Shown here one piece after another: positions 10,441 to 23,142 of a DNA stretch of 64,000 nucleotides; the first letter of the stretch is position 1, and each line of letters opens with the position of its first letter. The position numbers and the translations under genes were made by a program. Source of the DNA: Cymodocea nodosa (taxonomy: Eukaryota; Streptophyta; Magnoliopsida; Alismatales; Cymodoceaceae); the NCBI GenBank assembly GCA_036874045.1, contig JAZBRI010000008.1, positions 9,501,001 through 9,565,000 of the forward strand. Direction: 5' to 3'. The notes beneath the pieces are model-generated. The model did no database searches, was not told the origin of the DNA, and worked only from the letters and a program-made list of their open reading frames with translations.

Positions 10441-13400
10441 TATCTTCTAACTCAATTAATTGTATTTTTTTATTTCCAACAGTTTGACTTAAATTAGTGT
10501 CTAGAGTTCTTAATGCCCAATAAGCTCTATGTTCTAATTCAATAAGTAGGTGACAACGTTTTTCGTATACTATTCTAAAAGGTGACATACCTAGGCTTGT
10601 TTTATAAGCTATTTTATAAGCCCAAAGTATGTCTATTAATCTATTAACCCAATCCTTCCTAGTAGGATTTACTATTTTTTCTAAAATTAATTTAATTTAT
10701 TTGTTTTCACTTTCTACTTCACTTGTTTACAAATGATATGAAGTTGCAATTTTGTGATTTAGTCTATATTTTTTTATTAAAGCTTCAAAACTTCTATTAT
10801 AGAAATCAATTCCTCTATCACTAATAATAACTTTAGATATTCCAAATCTAGCAATTATATTAGTTTTTATAAAATGTATTACTACTTATTGTTATTAGTT
10901 CTTGTAGGAATAGCCTCTATCCATATAGATACATAATTCACACTTAACAATATATAATTAAACTGATTAAACATAGGAAATAGACCTATAAAATCAATTC
11001 CTTATACATCAAAAATCTCAACTTCAGCAATAGGATTCAAAGGCATTATATTTCTAATTGATATACTTTCTATTTGTTGACATCTTAAACGACTTAAGTA
11101 GTATTTGTGAGCATCCTTAAATAGTGTTAGCCAATAGAATCTACATTGTTAAATTTTGGTCATAATTTTTCCAGAACCAAAATTTCCTCCACATGCTTGG
11201 TTATGACAAAAGGATAATATACTATGATATTTAGTTTTTGAAACACACCTTCTTATGACTAAATTATGACATTTCTTAAATAAGTATAAATCTTTCCAAT
11301 AGTATTATTTCACTTTTGAAAAGAATAATTTTTTATTTTGTCTATTCTAATCCATAGTTGTTAAACTTGTAACTAAATAATTAACTATGTTTGCATACCA
11401 AAGCATTATTTTTATGGTCATTAATTGTTCATTGGGAAAATGATCTTTAATCTCAATGTTTGATTTTTATATATGCAATCTTGACAAATGATCTGCTACT
11501 ACATTTTCACATCCTTTTTTATCTTTAATTTCTAAATTAAATTCTTGCAATAATAATATCTACCGGATCAATCTAGGTTTTATTTCTTTCTTTGCTATCA
11601 AATACTTTAGAGCTGAATGATTCATGTATGCTATCACTTTAATTCCTATTAAGTAATATTTAAATTTTTCTAAGTCAAACACAATAGCTAACTATTCTTT
11701 TTCAATAGTTGTGTAATTAACTTGAGCATTATTTAGAGTCTTGCTTACATAATGAATTACTCTAGGATATTTTTCTATCTTCTGTCTTAGCACTCCTCTT
11801 ACAGTAAAATCAAATGCATCACACAATAACTGAAATTGATAACTCTAATTAGGTGCTTGTATTATAAGAGTTGTAATTAAGCTAGTTTTAAGCTTATAGA
11901 AGGTTTCTTTGCAATTTCTATCAAAGTTAAATCAAATATGTTTTAGTAAATTCGTTAAAGGTTTAGCTATTTTGTTAAAATCTTTGATAAATCTTCTATA
12001 AAATCTTGCATATCCTAGAAATAACCTAATATTTTTTACTGATTTAGGTTCTAATAGATTAGAAATTACTTCTATCTTAGTTTTGTCTACTTCCAATCCT
12101 TTTATTGAAATAATATGTTCTAGACTATTCCATGTTTCACCATGAAGTGACACTTTTTCTAATTTAAACCAGATTCTTTTCTACACAACATTTTAATACT
12201 TAGTTTAACTTGTTTACACATACTTCAAATGAAGTTCCATATTTTGTAAAATCATTTATAAATATTTCCAAAAAATCTTTAGTCATTCTAGTGAAAATCT
12301 CTTCATACACCTTTGAAAGTTGGATGGTGCATTGCATAATTCGAATGACATCATTTTAAAAACATAAGTTCCATTAGAACATGTGAAAGTTGTCTTCTCT
12401 TGATCCTTTTATGCTACTAAAACTTGGTTATATCCTGCATACCCGTCTAAGAAACAAAAATATTCTTGCCTTGCTAATTTTTTTAACATTTAATCTATAA
12501 AAGGTAAGGGAAAATGATTTTTTCTATTCACAACATTCAACTTTTGATAATTTATACACACTCTCCAGCTTGATTGAATTTTAGTGAGTATCAAGTCTTG
12601 ACTTTCATTTCTAATAATAGTTAACCATAATTTCTTAGAAACTACATGGATTGGATTAATTCATGAGTTGTTAGAAATCAGATATATTATGTCATTATCT
12701 AACTATTTCACAATTTCCTTCCTGACTACGTCTTTAAGGTTTGGATTTAATCTTCTTTCAAAAATTTTAACTAGTTTAGCATTCTCTTCTAAATATATAT
12801 GATGATGACATATAGTAGAACTTAACCCTTTTATGTCAGTCATAGTCCACCCTATTACTTCTTTATATTTATTTATTACATTTTTAATTTAGATATTTGA
12901 TCTTCCTTTAAATCTAATGCAACAATGATTGGACAAGTCCATTCTTCCATAAATGTATAGGTCAATTCAGGAGATAAAGGTTTTAAATCTAGGTGTTGAC
13001 CATCAAAAGCTAGAGCTCCTAATTTAGCATTTTTGTCTTCAATATTAAACTCTTCTTGGTCTCCTACTTCTATAGTTAGGTCTCCATTTATATTCTCACT
13101 TCCTTTTAGATTTTCAGTCTCTAATTGCCTATTTAATTCTTCTTGAATCACATCTTTTAACATGTCTTCTTCGTATTCTAGAAATTTATAGTATTTAAGG
13201 ACATTTCTAACTCCTTATCCCCTTTTGGTTTGAAAATATTTAATTATCTTCTTTACTATATGCTATTTTCATCATTCCATATTTACAGTTTATAATATCC
13301 CTTGAAGTTGCTAGAAATGGTCTTCCCAAAATTAAAGATATGTCATGAATCTGATGATTAATTTGTTGGAAATCCAAAATGACAATATCTATAAGGTAGA

Positions 13401-13690
13401 TGAAGTTCTTTACTTTAATTAAAATATCTTATACTTCTATTTGCTAATTGAATGATAGTCTTAGTACGGATTAAACCTTTTAATTCTAGGGATGCAAATA
13501 TATCACTAGGCATAACATTTATACCTGCATCTAGGTCTATTAAAGTTCTTTCTAAAATTGTATTACCTATTGTGGATAATACAAGGATTCCTAGATTAGA
13601 TAACTTTTTAGGAATTTGTAGTAAAAATAGAGAACTACTTTATTCAGTTAAAAAGACTTTTCTTAACACATTCCGCTCCCTTTTCTTAGT
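10430..13690 (-). pseudogene. Ty3/gypsy pol remnant, minus strand (protease-RT-RNase H-integrase)
   Basis: Read on the minus strand. Protease (about 13690-13200) has the LSTIGNTILERTLIDLDAGI core with NVMPSDIF, the gypsy form of the aspartic protease site. An acidic linker follows (13163-12876). RT covers about 12780-11940, with a preserved GLEVDKTKIEVISNL and FLGYARFYRRFIKDF segment at 12120-11960. RNase H (about 11900-11480) retains the CDAFDFTV-like and TTIEKE-like blocks. Integrase ends with SPFRIVYEKRCHLLIELEHR at 10590-10530. The 3' end is cut by the copia-type LTR at 10440. Stops and frameshifts run throughout. It closely matches the plus-strand RT-RH piece at 55852-56560 and may belong to an autonomous relative of the LTR family that fills this window (inference). 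Confidence 0.85.
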
Positions 13691-13693
13691 ACA

Positions 13694-16600
13694 CTAATCC
13701 TTTATCATCAACATATGTAAATCAATTGTTTTGATAAACAAAGTGTTATCCACTTTGCTTATACTAAATTCATTATCAATCGAAAACTTTTTTAATTTAT
13801 CACACCATGTCCTATGTGACTGTTTCAATCCATATAAGGCTCTATTTAACTTGTAGACATGATTTGATTTTTCTTCATCTTCAAAACTTGGTGGGTGTTT
13901 GACAAAGACTTCTTCTTGTATATCTTCATTTAGAAAAACACATTTCACATCCATCTGATATAATTTGATTTTCATGTTACAAGCAAATGCAAGTAACATT
14001 CTGATGACTTCAATTCTAGCTACAAGTGCAAATGTTTCTTCATAGTTGTTTAGAATGAAAAGATGCATAATATTAATAGTTAATAAATGGTTAATTGCAT
14101 AATATTTAGCTTATCATATGAGAATTAGACTATTATATCATAATTACATGATTACAAGCTTAAATTAAAGAATATACATAATTTTATGGAATTGACATTA
14201 ATTAATTATCAATTCTAAACGATTGAAAACCTGGCTTACATGTGGTTTATAGTGTTAAACATGATATATTTTATTTGCACATATTTATATCATGTCTAGG
14301 TGCATAGTAACATCGATGAGTTACAAATTTAAAGGTGTAAAATTATTAAGTGCCAACTTGTAATGTTATGCTATTAAGTTTATGGACACTCGTAAAGTTA
14401 GAAATTATTGCACATGTCAATTATTAAATGATAAAGAATTACTTCTTTTACATATTAAATGAAATGTTATAAAAATATTTATTTTATTAAACTATAGAGC
14501 TAAATGAGCCCATTAAGTTAAGCTTAACTCAACGAGATAGATTTGTTGAGTTATAGTTAAGTCAACAAAGTAAGTCCGTTGAGTTACACTAACTCCATGG
14601 ACCAGTTATTTTCTAATATTCAAATGTGAGCAGTTGTTTGCAATTCTAAAATCTTGATTAATATGGTTACTTTTTGAAATATCTGAATATTAGTAGTTAT
14701 CAATGATAAATATTGTATAAACTAACATTAAAAACTTAATAGATGTTGTTTACATTCTGTAGAACCACCCAATGGATGGCTGAATTCCTCTGTGAATAAC
14801 AAATTTCATTGAAAGTTACTATGAAGCTCATGTAATTAACTTAAGTCCCCAATGATAGTCTGTTGAGTTAACTATAACTCAACACACTAAGTCTATTGAG
14901 TTAGTAGTATAAGTCAATGGAGGGAGTAATTCAACACGCATAAACCTATGGTTGTAAAACTAAAAATGGTATGAAATTTTTACTTAGTCTCTATAGGATC
15001 GACCTATACTTGCACATTTATACAATAAATACTCTGCACTTGCAGTTAAAAATAAATTAAATTAAAATCTAATTTGTTAAAATTGTTTGTTTACTTCTAA
15101 AAGAAATTATAAACATATAATTAAAGCAAACGAAATTCACCCAAACAATAGTGAATGCCTTCTTACTAATTATATCCTTATGCAACCAATCTAACTTATT
15201 TCTAATAATGTTCCCTTCATCATCTAGTTTATTTCTAAATACCCATTTAGTTTCAATGACGATTTTTCCAATTGGTTTCTTCACTAATTCTCAAACATTA
15301 TTTTTCTAAAACTGATTTAATTCTTCTTGCATAGTTATGATCTAGTAATTGTCATTACAAGCTTCATCAACTAATTTTAGTTCAATTTCTGACACAAACG
15401 CACAATAATTGCATATATCTTGTGTCATACTTCTTGTCTGCACTCCTTTATTTATGTTTCTAATTATTTGTTCCATTGGATAATCCAATTTGTTTTCCAG
15501 GTTTGTTCTTTTTGATCTAAGACTTGAGAATTGGAATTTTGCTTGGATTTATCTTTTTTGATATTCTTCATTCTCACTTTCATTGACAATTTTAAGATTT
15601 CCCATATTCTGTATCAAATTTTCATCAAACTAAACATTTATTGTTTCCTCTACTTTTCTATCTTTTTCAAAATATACTCTATAAGCTTTGCTTCTAAAAG
15701 AATAACCAACTAGTATGGTAGGAACTAATTTAGAATCAAATTTGTCTTTTGCACCTCTAGTGTTTAAGAAATAGCATCTACATCCGAATGTCTTAAAATA
15801 TCTAACATTTGGTACTTTTCCATACCATAATTCAAATGGTGTCTTATTTAAAATAGACCTAATCTGAGTTGTTGGAAATATAACATGTTGTACCTACAGC
15901 TTCAGCCCAAAGAACTTAAGTAAATTTATAGCATTCAACAAAGTTCTAACCATTTATTACAGTGTTCTATTCTATCTTTCTACAACTCCATTTTTAGTTG
16001 GAGTTCTAAGATAAGAGAATTCATATAGTATACCAAAATTATTGAATAAGTTTTCAAATTTAAAATTTTCAAATTCTCCTCTATGATCACTTCCAATTCT
16101 CTTTATAGTTAGTTCTTTTTGGTTCTGAATTCTTATGTAGAATTTTCTGAATTTAATGCTTGTCTCATTCTTATGAGCCATGAATATAACCTAAGTAAGT
16201 CTAGAGAAATTATCTACAATTACAAGTATATATTTTCATCCTCCTAGACTTAAGGTTTGAGTTGGACCAAATAGATCCAGGTGTAGTAATTCTAATGGCT
16301 TTCTAATGCAATGTCATTCTTGCCATGTAAAGAAGATCTTTTTTGCTTGCCTAATATGCATTCACTACAGATTTAATCTTTCTTAAACTTTAGCTTAAGC
16401 ATTCCCCAAACAAGATCATATTTGGACAATTTTCTAAATGTCTTCATATTTACATGTCTAAGGCTCTTATGCCATAACTAATCATCCTCACTAGATGGCC
16501 ACTAAATAGGAATCATATGCAGAATTTCACATGGAAAGTTTAGTGCATATATGGAACTATTTCTAAAACTAGTAAATTTAATTTTTTTTGAATCTTGATC

Positions 16601-17935
16601 TGTAATAAAACATTTTTTAGCAATAAACAAAACATTATATCCTCTATCACAAAGTTGTCCTACACTTTATATATTTTGTTTTAAGCTATTAACATGCAAG
16701 ACATTTCCATTTCTAGATGCAATATTTCCTATAGCAATAATTTTACATTTTTCATTATTACCAAATTTAATAGATTCTAAATTTATTTCTTTAATAAATT
16801 CAAAAAGTCTCTTCATACTTGTCATATGCTTTAAGCATCTATTGTTAACAATCCATCTTGACATTTGTGCTTGGAGGACCTTGCAATCCTGCAAATTATA
16901 CTAAAATTAAGGTTTTTGGTACCCAAATCTTCTTGGGTCTAGTAGAGTTAAGTCATTAAAATATTGATTTCATTACCTCTTAGCAACCACATATAACTAG
17001 ATCTTCTTTTAATGGCAAAGATTGTAATGTCATCTCTCTAGGATCAAATCATGCCACCACAGTAAAGTATTTTTTGGGGTTTAGTATACCCAAGGCCATA
17101 TTTAATTCTATTTTATATTTGAAATCCTATTATTTTATCTAAACCTTTCTGTTCTTTTGTAAACTTACATATAATATTTTTCAGAGTAATCACTTCATTT
17201 TTTAATATTGTATTTTCTTCCTTTAGTTCAAAATTATCACAACCATATTTATCCATTTTAGTTTTTAAATTTCTATTATCAATAAAAGCTTTTTCTAATT
17301 TAGCAAAAATATCTTCTAAACAAGAATTTAAGCCTTTAATTTCTTTCTTATAATTTTTACGTTTTACATATAAGCTATCTACTATACAAAGGAGACTGTT
17401 TATATCTAAATCATTATCTTGATTTTCAAAACAATAAGAAAATGTGGAGCATATCTCTAATGCAGTAAAACACACGTTTGTAGAGGCCTCTTCCTTAGAA
17501 TCTAAAGTGCTACTATCATCCCAAGTAACTTTTCAATGCCATTTTCTTTTTGCTTTTCCACCTTTTCTTCTTATTCTACAGATTCTCTTTCGATTGCAAT
17601 GGACAAAAGGCTTGTATATGTCATTACCTTTTGCATTTAAAGCATGTAGGGATCATGCTTTTGGAAGTGTTGGTCTTACTATTTTCTTCATCCAAGCTTT
17701 AAGCTTCTTTAGTTGAAGGGAAGGTAATTTTCTTCTTCTCAACTTTCTTTTTAGTAGCTCCTTCTTGTTCCTTTCAATCTTTCATTTGAACCTCATGGGC
17801 TAGTAGAGTGCCCAATAATTCTTTTAGAGAATAGTTGTTGAGGTCTTTGGAGTCTTGAATAAAAGTAGATTTTAGTTTTCACTCCATAGTTAAGCTTCTC
17901 AAAATTTTGTTCTTGTTCCTCTTATTCGGACAGCA
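13694..17935 (-). pseudogene. Ty1/copia gag-pol remnant, minus strand, split by a solo LTR
   Basis: Read on the minus strand from 17935. The gag C-terminal part comes first (DSKDLNNYSLKELLGTLLAHEV block near 17870-17780). A decayed zinc knuckle C-x2-C-x4-H-x4-C with two stops lies at 17643-17602. A coiled-coil stretch spans 17475-17113. The protease/pre-integrase region follows (WIVNNRCLKHMTSMKRLF, 16860-16800). Integrase core: SDHRGEFENFKFENLF and RTPTKNGVVER at 16100-15972. Integrase tail: FELWYGKVPNVRYFKTFGCR near 15840-15780. RT N-terminus: ETKWVFRNKLDDEGNIIRNK at 15255-15195. After the inserted LTR, RT resumes with EETFALVARIEVIRMLLAFA, YQMDVKCVFLN and LYGLKQ until 13694. RT after the catalytic box and RNase H are missing. 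Stops are frequent. It is the same family as the gag at 42430-43200. Confidence 0.88.
14047..15147 (+). mobile_element. Solo LTR of the TGTTTAG family (1.1 kb) with perfect target duplication
   Basis: Starts TGTTTAG at 14047 and ends CCAAACA at 15147. It is flanked by identical 5-bp repeats ATAGT (14042-14046 and 15148-15152), the mark of LTR-element integration. It splits the copia RT frame exactly at the duplicated bases. It is shorter than its 2.2-kb relatives, so it has an internal deletion. It carries palindromic gttgagtta/taactcaac words near 14520-14590 and 14870-14930. A solo LTR with a duplication forms by recombination between the two LTRs of an inserted element. Confidence 0.9.
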
Positions 17936-17939
17936 AATT

Positions 17940-18560
17940 AATATAAATGGGCTCTTTATGCCCTTTCTCCAAAATTTTGGCACCTATTTAACTATTTGAG
18001 CCATTTGTGATACTCATTTTGTTTTTTTCCTCTTCATCCTCTTCTTTAGATAATAACAAATCCACAAAACTGGACTTCTTATGCCCTCTTGTGACAAGCT
18101 TAGGCTCTTGTTTAACTATTACAAGCCTCAAAGGCCCAGCTTCAAGTTCTTTATGTGCAACAATTGGGGTTAGTTCTACTACTACATAATGTTGTTCTAC
18201 TTTAATTTGATATTGAACTTTTAACTGATCTTCTACCCATTTCTTCTTCATTACATATAAAATATGGGGTTTAGCAAAAGCCATTGGTTCATCTACTCCT
18301 TGATCTTTATAGAGCTGAACCAAACTTTCAAATTCTTTTCTTTCCTTAGATTTTGGATACAAAAATTGAACATTCTCCCTAGGTGCCTCCTATTGTACTA
18401 AGGGTTTCGATTGTTCCTATTCTTCCCTATTCATATATCTTTCTACCACAAAAAATATTTGGTGGAGAAACCATAACTTTGCCTTCCACCTAATTAGTTC
18501 TAGGGCAACTTCATTATTTGGTCTTATCCTTCTTTTCCTATTGACTACTATTTCAGTAGC
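17940..18560 (-). pseudogene. Remnant of an acidic ORF of unknown function, minus strand
   Basis: The best frame (18362-17988) has a basic and polar N-terminal part, then the segment VAHKELEAGPLRLVIVKQEP and SSFVDLLLSKEEDEEE. The same order is found on the plus strand at 33480-33660 (AREEAKVGHLRLVNMEQ, then LFVDLLSEEEEEQ), so the two are copies of one gene or element module. No catalytic motif is visible. The association with transposons on both sides suggests an element-encoded, gag-like or accessory protein (inference). Confidence 0.5.
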
Positions 18561-18734
18561 CACTCACATCCTTATTTCAAATATGCTTGGAATCTTTACT
18601 CCTAAATCTACAACTTTTTGTGTAAAGTGGAAAATTTATTCCTCTACCTCTTGGAGTTCTTTTTATCTAGTCACATTCCAAATCTTCTTCCACAAATGCC
18701 ATGCTTTCAACTAATTCAGGAAATTTGTTGTGTC

Positions 18735-18990
18735 GATTTCCTTCCTAACTACTTCTTTTAGGTTTCGATTTAATCTTCTTTTAAGAATTCTAACTGGTTT
18801 AGTATTTTCTTTCAAATATATATGGTGTCAACAAATAGTTGGACTTAACCCTTTTATATTAGTCATAATCTATTCTATTGCTTCTTTATATTTTCTTACT
18901 AGGCATTCTAATTTAAAAACTTGATCTTCATTTAAATCTGATGCTACAATTATAGGACAAGTTCTTTCTCTTTCATGAAATCTACAAGTC
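18735..18990 (-). pseudogene. Gypsy pol fragment (protease-RT linker/RT start), minus strand
   Basis: About 250 bp that align base for base, with scattered differences, to 12716-12960 of the minus-strand gypsy pol. Shared words are 'ttccttcctaactac', 'atttaatcttctttt', 'aacccttttata' and 'ggacaagtt'. It is too short and broken to code. It is joined directly to the plus-strand copia integrase, so it marks a rearrangement junction. Confidence 0.7.
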
Positions 18991-18994
18991 AAGT

Positions 18995-21748
18995 CAAGAG
19001 CCAATGGTTCACATTGATGTTGGGGAGCCTAGTCCTATTAGCTATAAGAGGATCCCAATACTATGTCACGTTTATCGATAATTGCACTCAAAAGGTTTGG
19101 GTGCACTTCCTTAAGCATAAGTCAAAAGTCCTTCAAGCATTCAAAGATGGAAGGTAGAAGTGGAGAACCAGATAGGGAGGAAGATAAAGTGTGTCAGATC
19201 AGACAATGGTGGCAAATACGACAGTAGAGAATTCATCAAACTTTGCTAGTCAAAAGAGATCAAGAGAGTCTAGGCGATACCCAAAACACCACAGCAAAAC
19301 AAGGTCATCGAGAGAATGAACCAAACACTAAGTGAGAGAGCCAAGTGCATGAGGCTACATGACAGCTTTCCAAAATCGTTCTAGGCGAAGAAAGTTAGCA
19401 CAACTACTTACGTGATTAATCGAGGACTGTTTGTCTCGATTCACTTCTAGATATTAGAAGAGCTGTGGAGTGAGAAAGAGGTTAGCCTATCTCACGTGAA
19501 AATTTTCAGATGTTTATCATATGTCCATGTCAACGAGGAAAAGAGAGATAAACTAGACATGAAATCCAAGAAGTGCTACTTCATAGGATACATACATAAT
19601 TATCTTGACTAAAGGTTTTGGGATGATGAAGCCAAGAAGGTGGTTTAAGCAAGGAATGTCCTATTCGAAGAAAAACACATGTACAAGCACAAAGGTGTGG
19701 TGGAAAATCAAAATCTGGGAGAAGTCACCCAGATGCCAATAGGAGACATGTAGATTCCAAGAGTTCTAGGATGGGACGTTTTAGTGTCAATACCTAGCTT
19801 TAGTGGACATACTAAACCACCAACAAAGTAGGATTAGATTCTAGGTAGAAGGAACCAAATTTTCACAAATGAAGAACCAAAAATTAGACACAACAATAGG
19901 ATAGACATTAAGATCACCAAAGATTTTCAGAATGAGTCAAGATCAGATCAGTCGACTCAGATGAAGGAGATAGAGGAGCTAGTTGTTAGCCTCAGCCAAG
20001 GAGGTCAATGAGGATTTCCAAACCTCTAGAAAGGTTTGTGCCATCTTTCAACTACCTACTATTGATAGATGATGGCAAGCCAAGGGTAGATTAGCTAACT
20101 CAAATGGAGGAGATAGAGGAGCTAGTGGTCAACCCTTAGAGGAGGTCAACCGGGATTTCCAGACCTCTAAAAAGGTTTGTGCCATCTTTCAACTACCTAC
20201 TATTGATAGATGATGGCAAGCCAGGGACATAGCAGGAAGTTATACGAGAGAGATGCAAATCAGTGAGAGTTAACAATGGAAGAAGAAATAAAGTCTCTAG
20301 AGCAAAACCAAACATGGAAGTTAACTCCATTACTAGAAGGCAAGAGAGCACTTGGCAACAAATGGGTGTTCCGACTAAAGGAACAACTGGATGTCTCCAA
20401 GAAGTATAAGGTCATATGTGGAAGTATTCTCTCTAGTAGTCTAGATGACCACAATGAGAACCATCTTGAGCTTAGTGGTACCCAAAGATTTGTTCCTGGA
20501 AGAAATGGATATTAAGACTACTTTTCTCCACAGTGATTTGGAAGAAGAGATTTACATGCACTAGACAAAAGGATTTGTGGAAACTAGTAAGAAGAAAAAT
20601 CTGGTTTGTAGATTGTAAAGAAGTCTGTATGGCTTGAAGCAAGTACCTAGGCAATGGTTTAGGAAATTTGACAACTTCATATGTACTACAAGCTTTAGTG
20701 GATGTAATACAAACTATTGCTGTTATATAAAGTATTAGAAGAATTGCCATGTCACTCTTCTGATTTATGTAGATAACATGCTTATTGCAAGCTCGAGCAT
20801 GGAGGAGATTTAGAAGTTGAAGGACTAGCTCCCTCAAAAGTTCAACAAGAAGGACATGGGCATGGCCAAGCAAATTTTTGAAATAAGGATCATCCAAGAT
20901 AGGTAGACTAGCACTCTAAGGTTGAACTAGAAGAAGTACCTAGAAAAGGTATTAGAGTAGTTCAACATAACAAATGAGGAGAAGACAAAGTTGCCACTCG
21001 AAGCCCACTTCAAGTTGTCTACTAGAGACAGAGATAGATTGGGAAGAGATGTCCAAAGTTCCCTACACAGTAGCACCCAACTTGCACCCAACTTGACATA
21101 GCTCATGTAGTTGGAGTTGTAAGTGGGCTCATGGCAAATCTAGGTGTAGAGCATTGCCATGATATGAAGTGGATACTACGGTATCTCATGAATACCTCTG
21201 AGTTTGTTCTGTGCTTCGAGAGGGGGTTAGTCAAGTTGACATGTTTTTCCAATTCTGATCTAGGAGGAGACCTAAACAAACTTAGGAGCACCTCATGGTA
21301 TGTGTTTACCATGGGAGGTACTGTAGTAAGTTAGAGGTCTAAGCTACAGAGCATGGTTGCTCTCTTCACCATCGAAGTAGAATACATGGCAATTGCTAAA
21401 GCAACAAAGGAGAGAATTTGGCTAGAGCATTTGCTAGTCAAACTCAGCCACCAATAGAAGCATAGTGTATTATACTACAATAGCCAATCCAACATTTACT
21501 TGGCGAAAAACTTGAAGTTTCACTCAACATCCAAACATATCATCATAAGGTACTATTTCATCTAGGGAGCTGTGAATGCAATAAATGCCCTCACCAAGGT
21601 GGTCTCATTTGGAAAGCTCAAGCTTTACTAAAGCCTATTGTGTCTCCTAGGAACATAAATCAAGGAGACAGGTGTCAGATGCAAGAACCCTACAATAGGA
21701 TTACAAGGACCTAGACACAAGCAAAAAGACACTCTACAAGTGGGAGAT
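18995..21748 (+). pseudogene. Ty1/copia pol remnant 2 (integrase-RT-RNase H), plus strand
   Basis: Integrase from about 19003: VHIDV, SQYYVTFIDNCTQKVWVHFL near 19040-19115, a RSDNGG block at 19198, then IPKTPQQNKVIERMNQTLSE at 19275-19335. The integrase tail includes IFRCLSYVHVN and KKCYFIGYI. A linker with a 142-bp duplication follows. RT begins at 20277 with EEIKSLEQNQTWKL and NKWVFRLKE. It continues with MDIKTTFLHSDLEEEIYM, SLYGLKQVPRQWFRKF and the catalytic LLIYVDNMLIA at about 20758-20790. RNase H is at 21131-21640 (MKWILRYLMNTSEFVLCF, a FSNSDLGGD block, VEYMAIAKATKE). The element ends in the copia polypurine tract 'aagtgggagattg'. Most stops are TAG. Its GC content is higher than in its neighbours, so it is a different lineage from the other copia pieces. 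Gag is missing. Confidence 0.9.
19941..20224 (+). repeat. 142-bp tandem duplication in the copia IN-RT linker
   Basis: Two consecutive copies (about 19941-20082 and 20083-20224) share ggagatagaggagcta, gatttccagacctcta and a nearly identical 55-bp end around gtgccatctttcaactacc. The copies differ at about ten positions, so the duplication is not recent. 142 is not a multiple of 3, so it shifts the pol frame. Confidence 0.85.
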
Positions 21749-22032
21749 TGTTAAGGCAGATGTGTAGAGTCAGTCTTCAGTTTGCAGATCAAAAGTCAAA
21801 GTCAAAGGTGGAAATTAGGACCTCCACCATGGCATCCGAAAGAGTTTATCTAGAAATTAGTAGTTCAATTGAAATAGCCGAGGAGGTCAACTCAACTGTC
21901 TAGCAAATGTAGTCATGGGAGCTTCTAAAAGCACCTACCAAATTCCGATGAATGTGTAGTGGAAGGCCAAGGTAGAATTTGTAATTGTTGTACTTAGGGT
22001 TTGCACCTTTCCCAATAAATAGGGATGTACCT
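21749..22032 (+). mobile_element. Partial 3' LTR of copia element 2
   Basis: Starts TGTTAAGGCAG directly after the polypurine tract, as in Tork/Tnt1-type copia elements. It has a TATA-like 'ccaataaataggg' near 22011. It is cut at 22032, where a TGTTTAG-family LTR begins. The 5' LTR is not in the window. Confidence 0.75.
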
Positions 22033-23142
22033 TATTTAAAATGAAAAAGTGCATAATATTAACGATTAAATAATGGTTAATTGTATTATATTTAGCTTAT
22101 TATATGAGAATTAAGCCATTATGATTGCACTATTATATGTTTTACCAAAAGAATCTGCATAATTTCAAGGAATTAGTGTTAATTAAGTATATTTCTACAC
22201 AATCTGTGAGTTACAAGCTTTGTAATTCTTAAGTATCCAAAATGTATGTTACTCCAAAGAGTTATATTTCATGTACCGAACAGTTATGTTTTAAACACTT
22301 AACGAATACTTTATTACTTCCTAAAGGACACATGTTGTAACCTTAATATATGACTTAAGTGGATTTTCAGTAAGTTAGATGCTAACTATCTGAAATGTGT
22401 CTAAGCATCGAATAGTTAAGTTTGCAAGTATCTGAAATATCTTTTTTATTCGTAAAGTAGAATTACACATGTGTAAATTTAAATGTTTTATTTTGTCACA
22501 TGAGTTGCACATGTTTAACTTGTTAAGCTAACATAATTATACGTATTGAGTTACTTAAATATACACTAAGGTAACGTGTTGCGTTAGTGTTATAAGCTTA
22601 TAAGTTATTTCTTTATTGCATGTGTTTTATAGTTAAGTCAACGAAGAAAGTTTGTTGAGTTACAATAACTCTACAGACCACTTATTTTCTAACATGCTAC
22701 TGTAGTAGTTGCAGAAATACAAAATTCGAAGGAAAATCACAATTACACATATCACACAAGAATTAACTTGTGGAATGAAGATGAAATCACCATCGTTGAT
22801 ACAAATAAAGGAAATCTAACCAATCATATAAGTAGAAGTAATTACTACTAAAAGAATATAAAACAAGAGCAGAAAGATGAAAATAGTGTGTGTGAAGGTG
22901 GAGGATCGCGCTAACTACAGTAAACGTCGAAAGTTCCCTAAAGTTCCACAACACCACCAAAATCACCAACCATCGGAGGCTTGTAAGGATACTTTCCGAA
23001 TATCAAGTTGATTCCGAGCCAAACACGATGACTGACAACCACTATGAGAAGTGATCATGTTGTAGGAAGGGAAGCCATTTTCACGAAGCACTGACTCATA
23101 TCTCAAGATATCGTAAAGATTCTAGTCTTGGTTTCGGGTTGA
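22033..23142 (+). mobile_element. 5' LTR (truncated) of composite element E1
   Basis: Start degenerate (TATTTAAAATGAAAAAGTGC instead of TGTTTAGAATGAAAAAGTGC). It then follows the family LTR through the 'cacaattacacatatcac' and 'atcgtaaagattctagtcttgg' blocks to 23142, where a copia-type LTR begins. The last part of the LTR is missing. The leader and gag that follow at 23.9-28.6 kb belong to the same family, so this is read as E1's 5' LTR (inference). Confidence 0.65.

Noticed and set aside
13452-13697. 81-codon plus-strand frame
   Set aside because: Antisense of the gypsy protease region read on the minus strand.
17444-18189. Plus-strand frames of 60-90 codons
   Set aside because: Antisense of the copia gag and of the acidic ORF.
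22787-22969. Minus-strand frames recurring in the LTRs (also 26208-26390, 29844-30035, 54622-54955)
   Set aside because: They recur because the LTR recurs. Frame and length are not conserved between copies.
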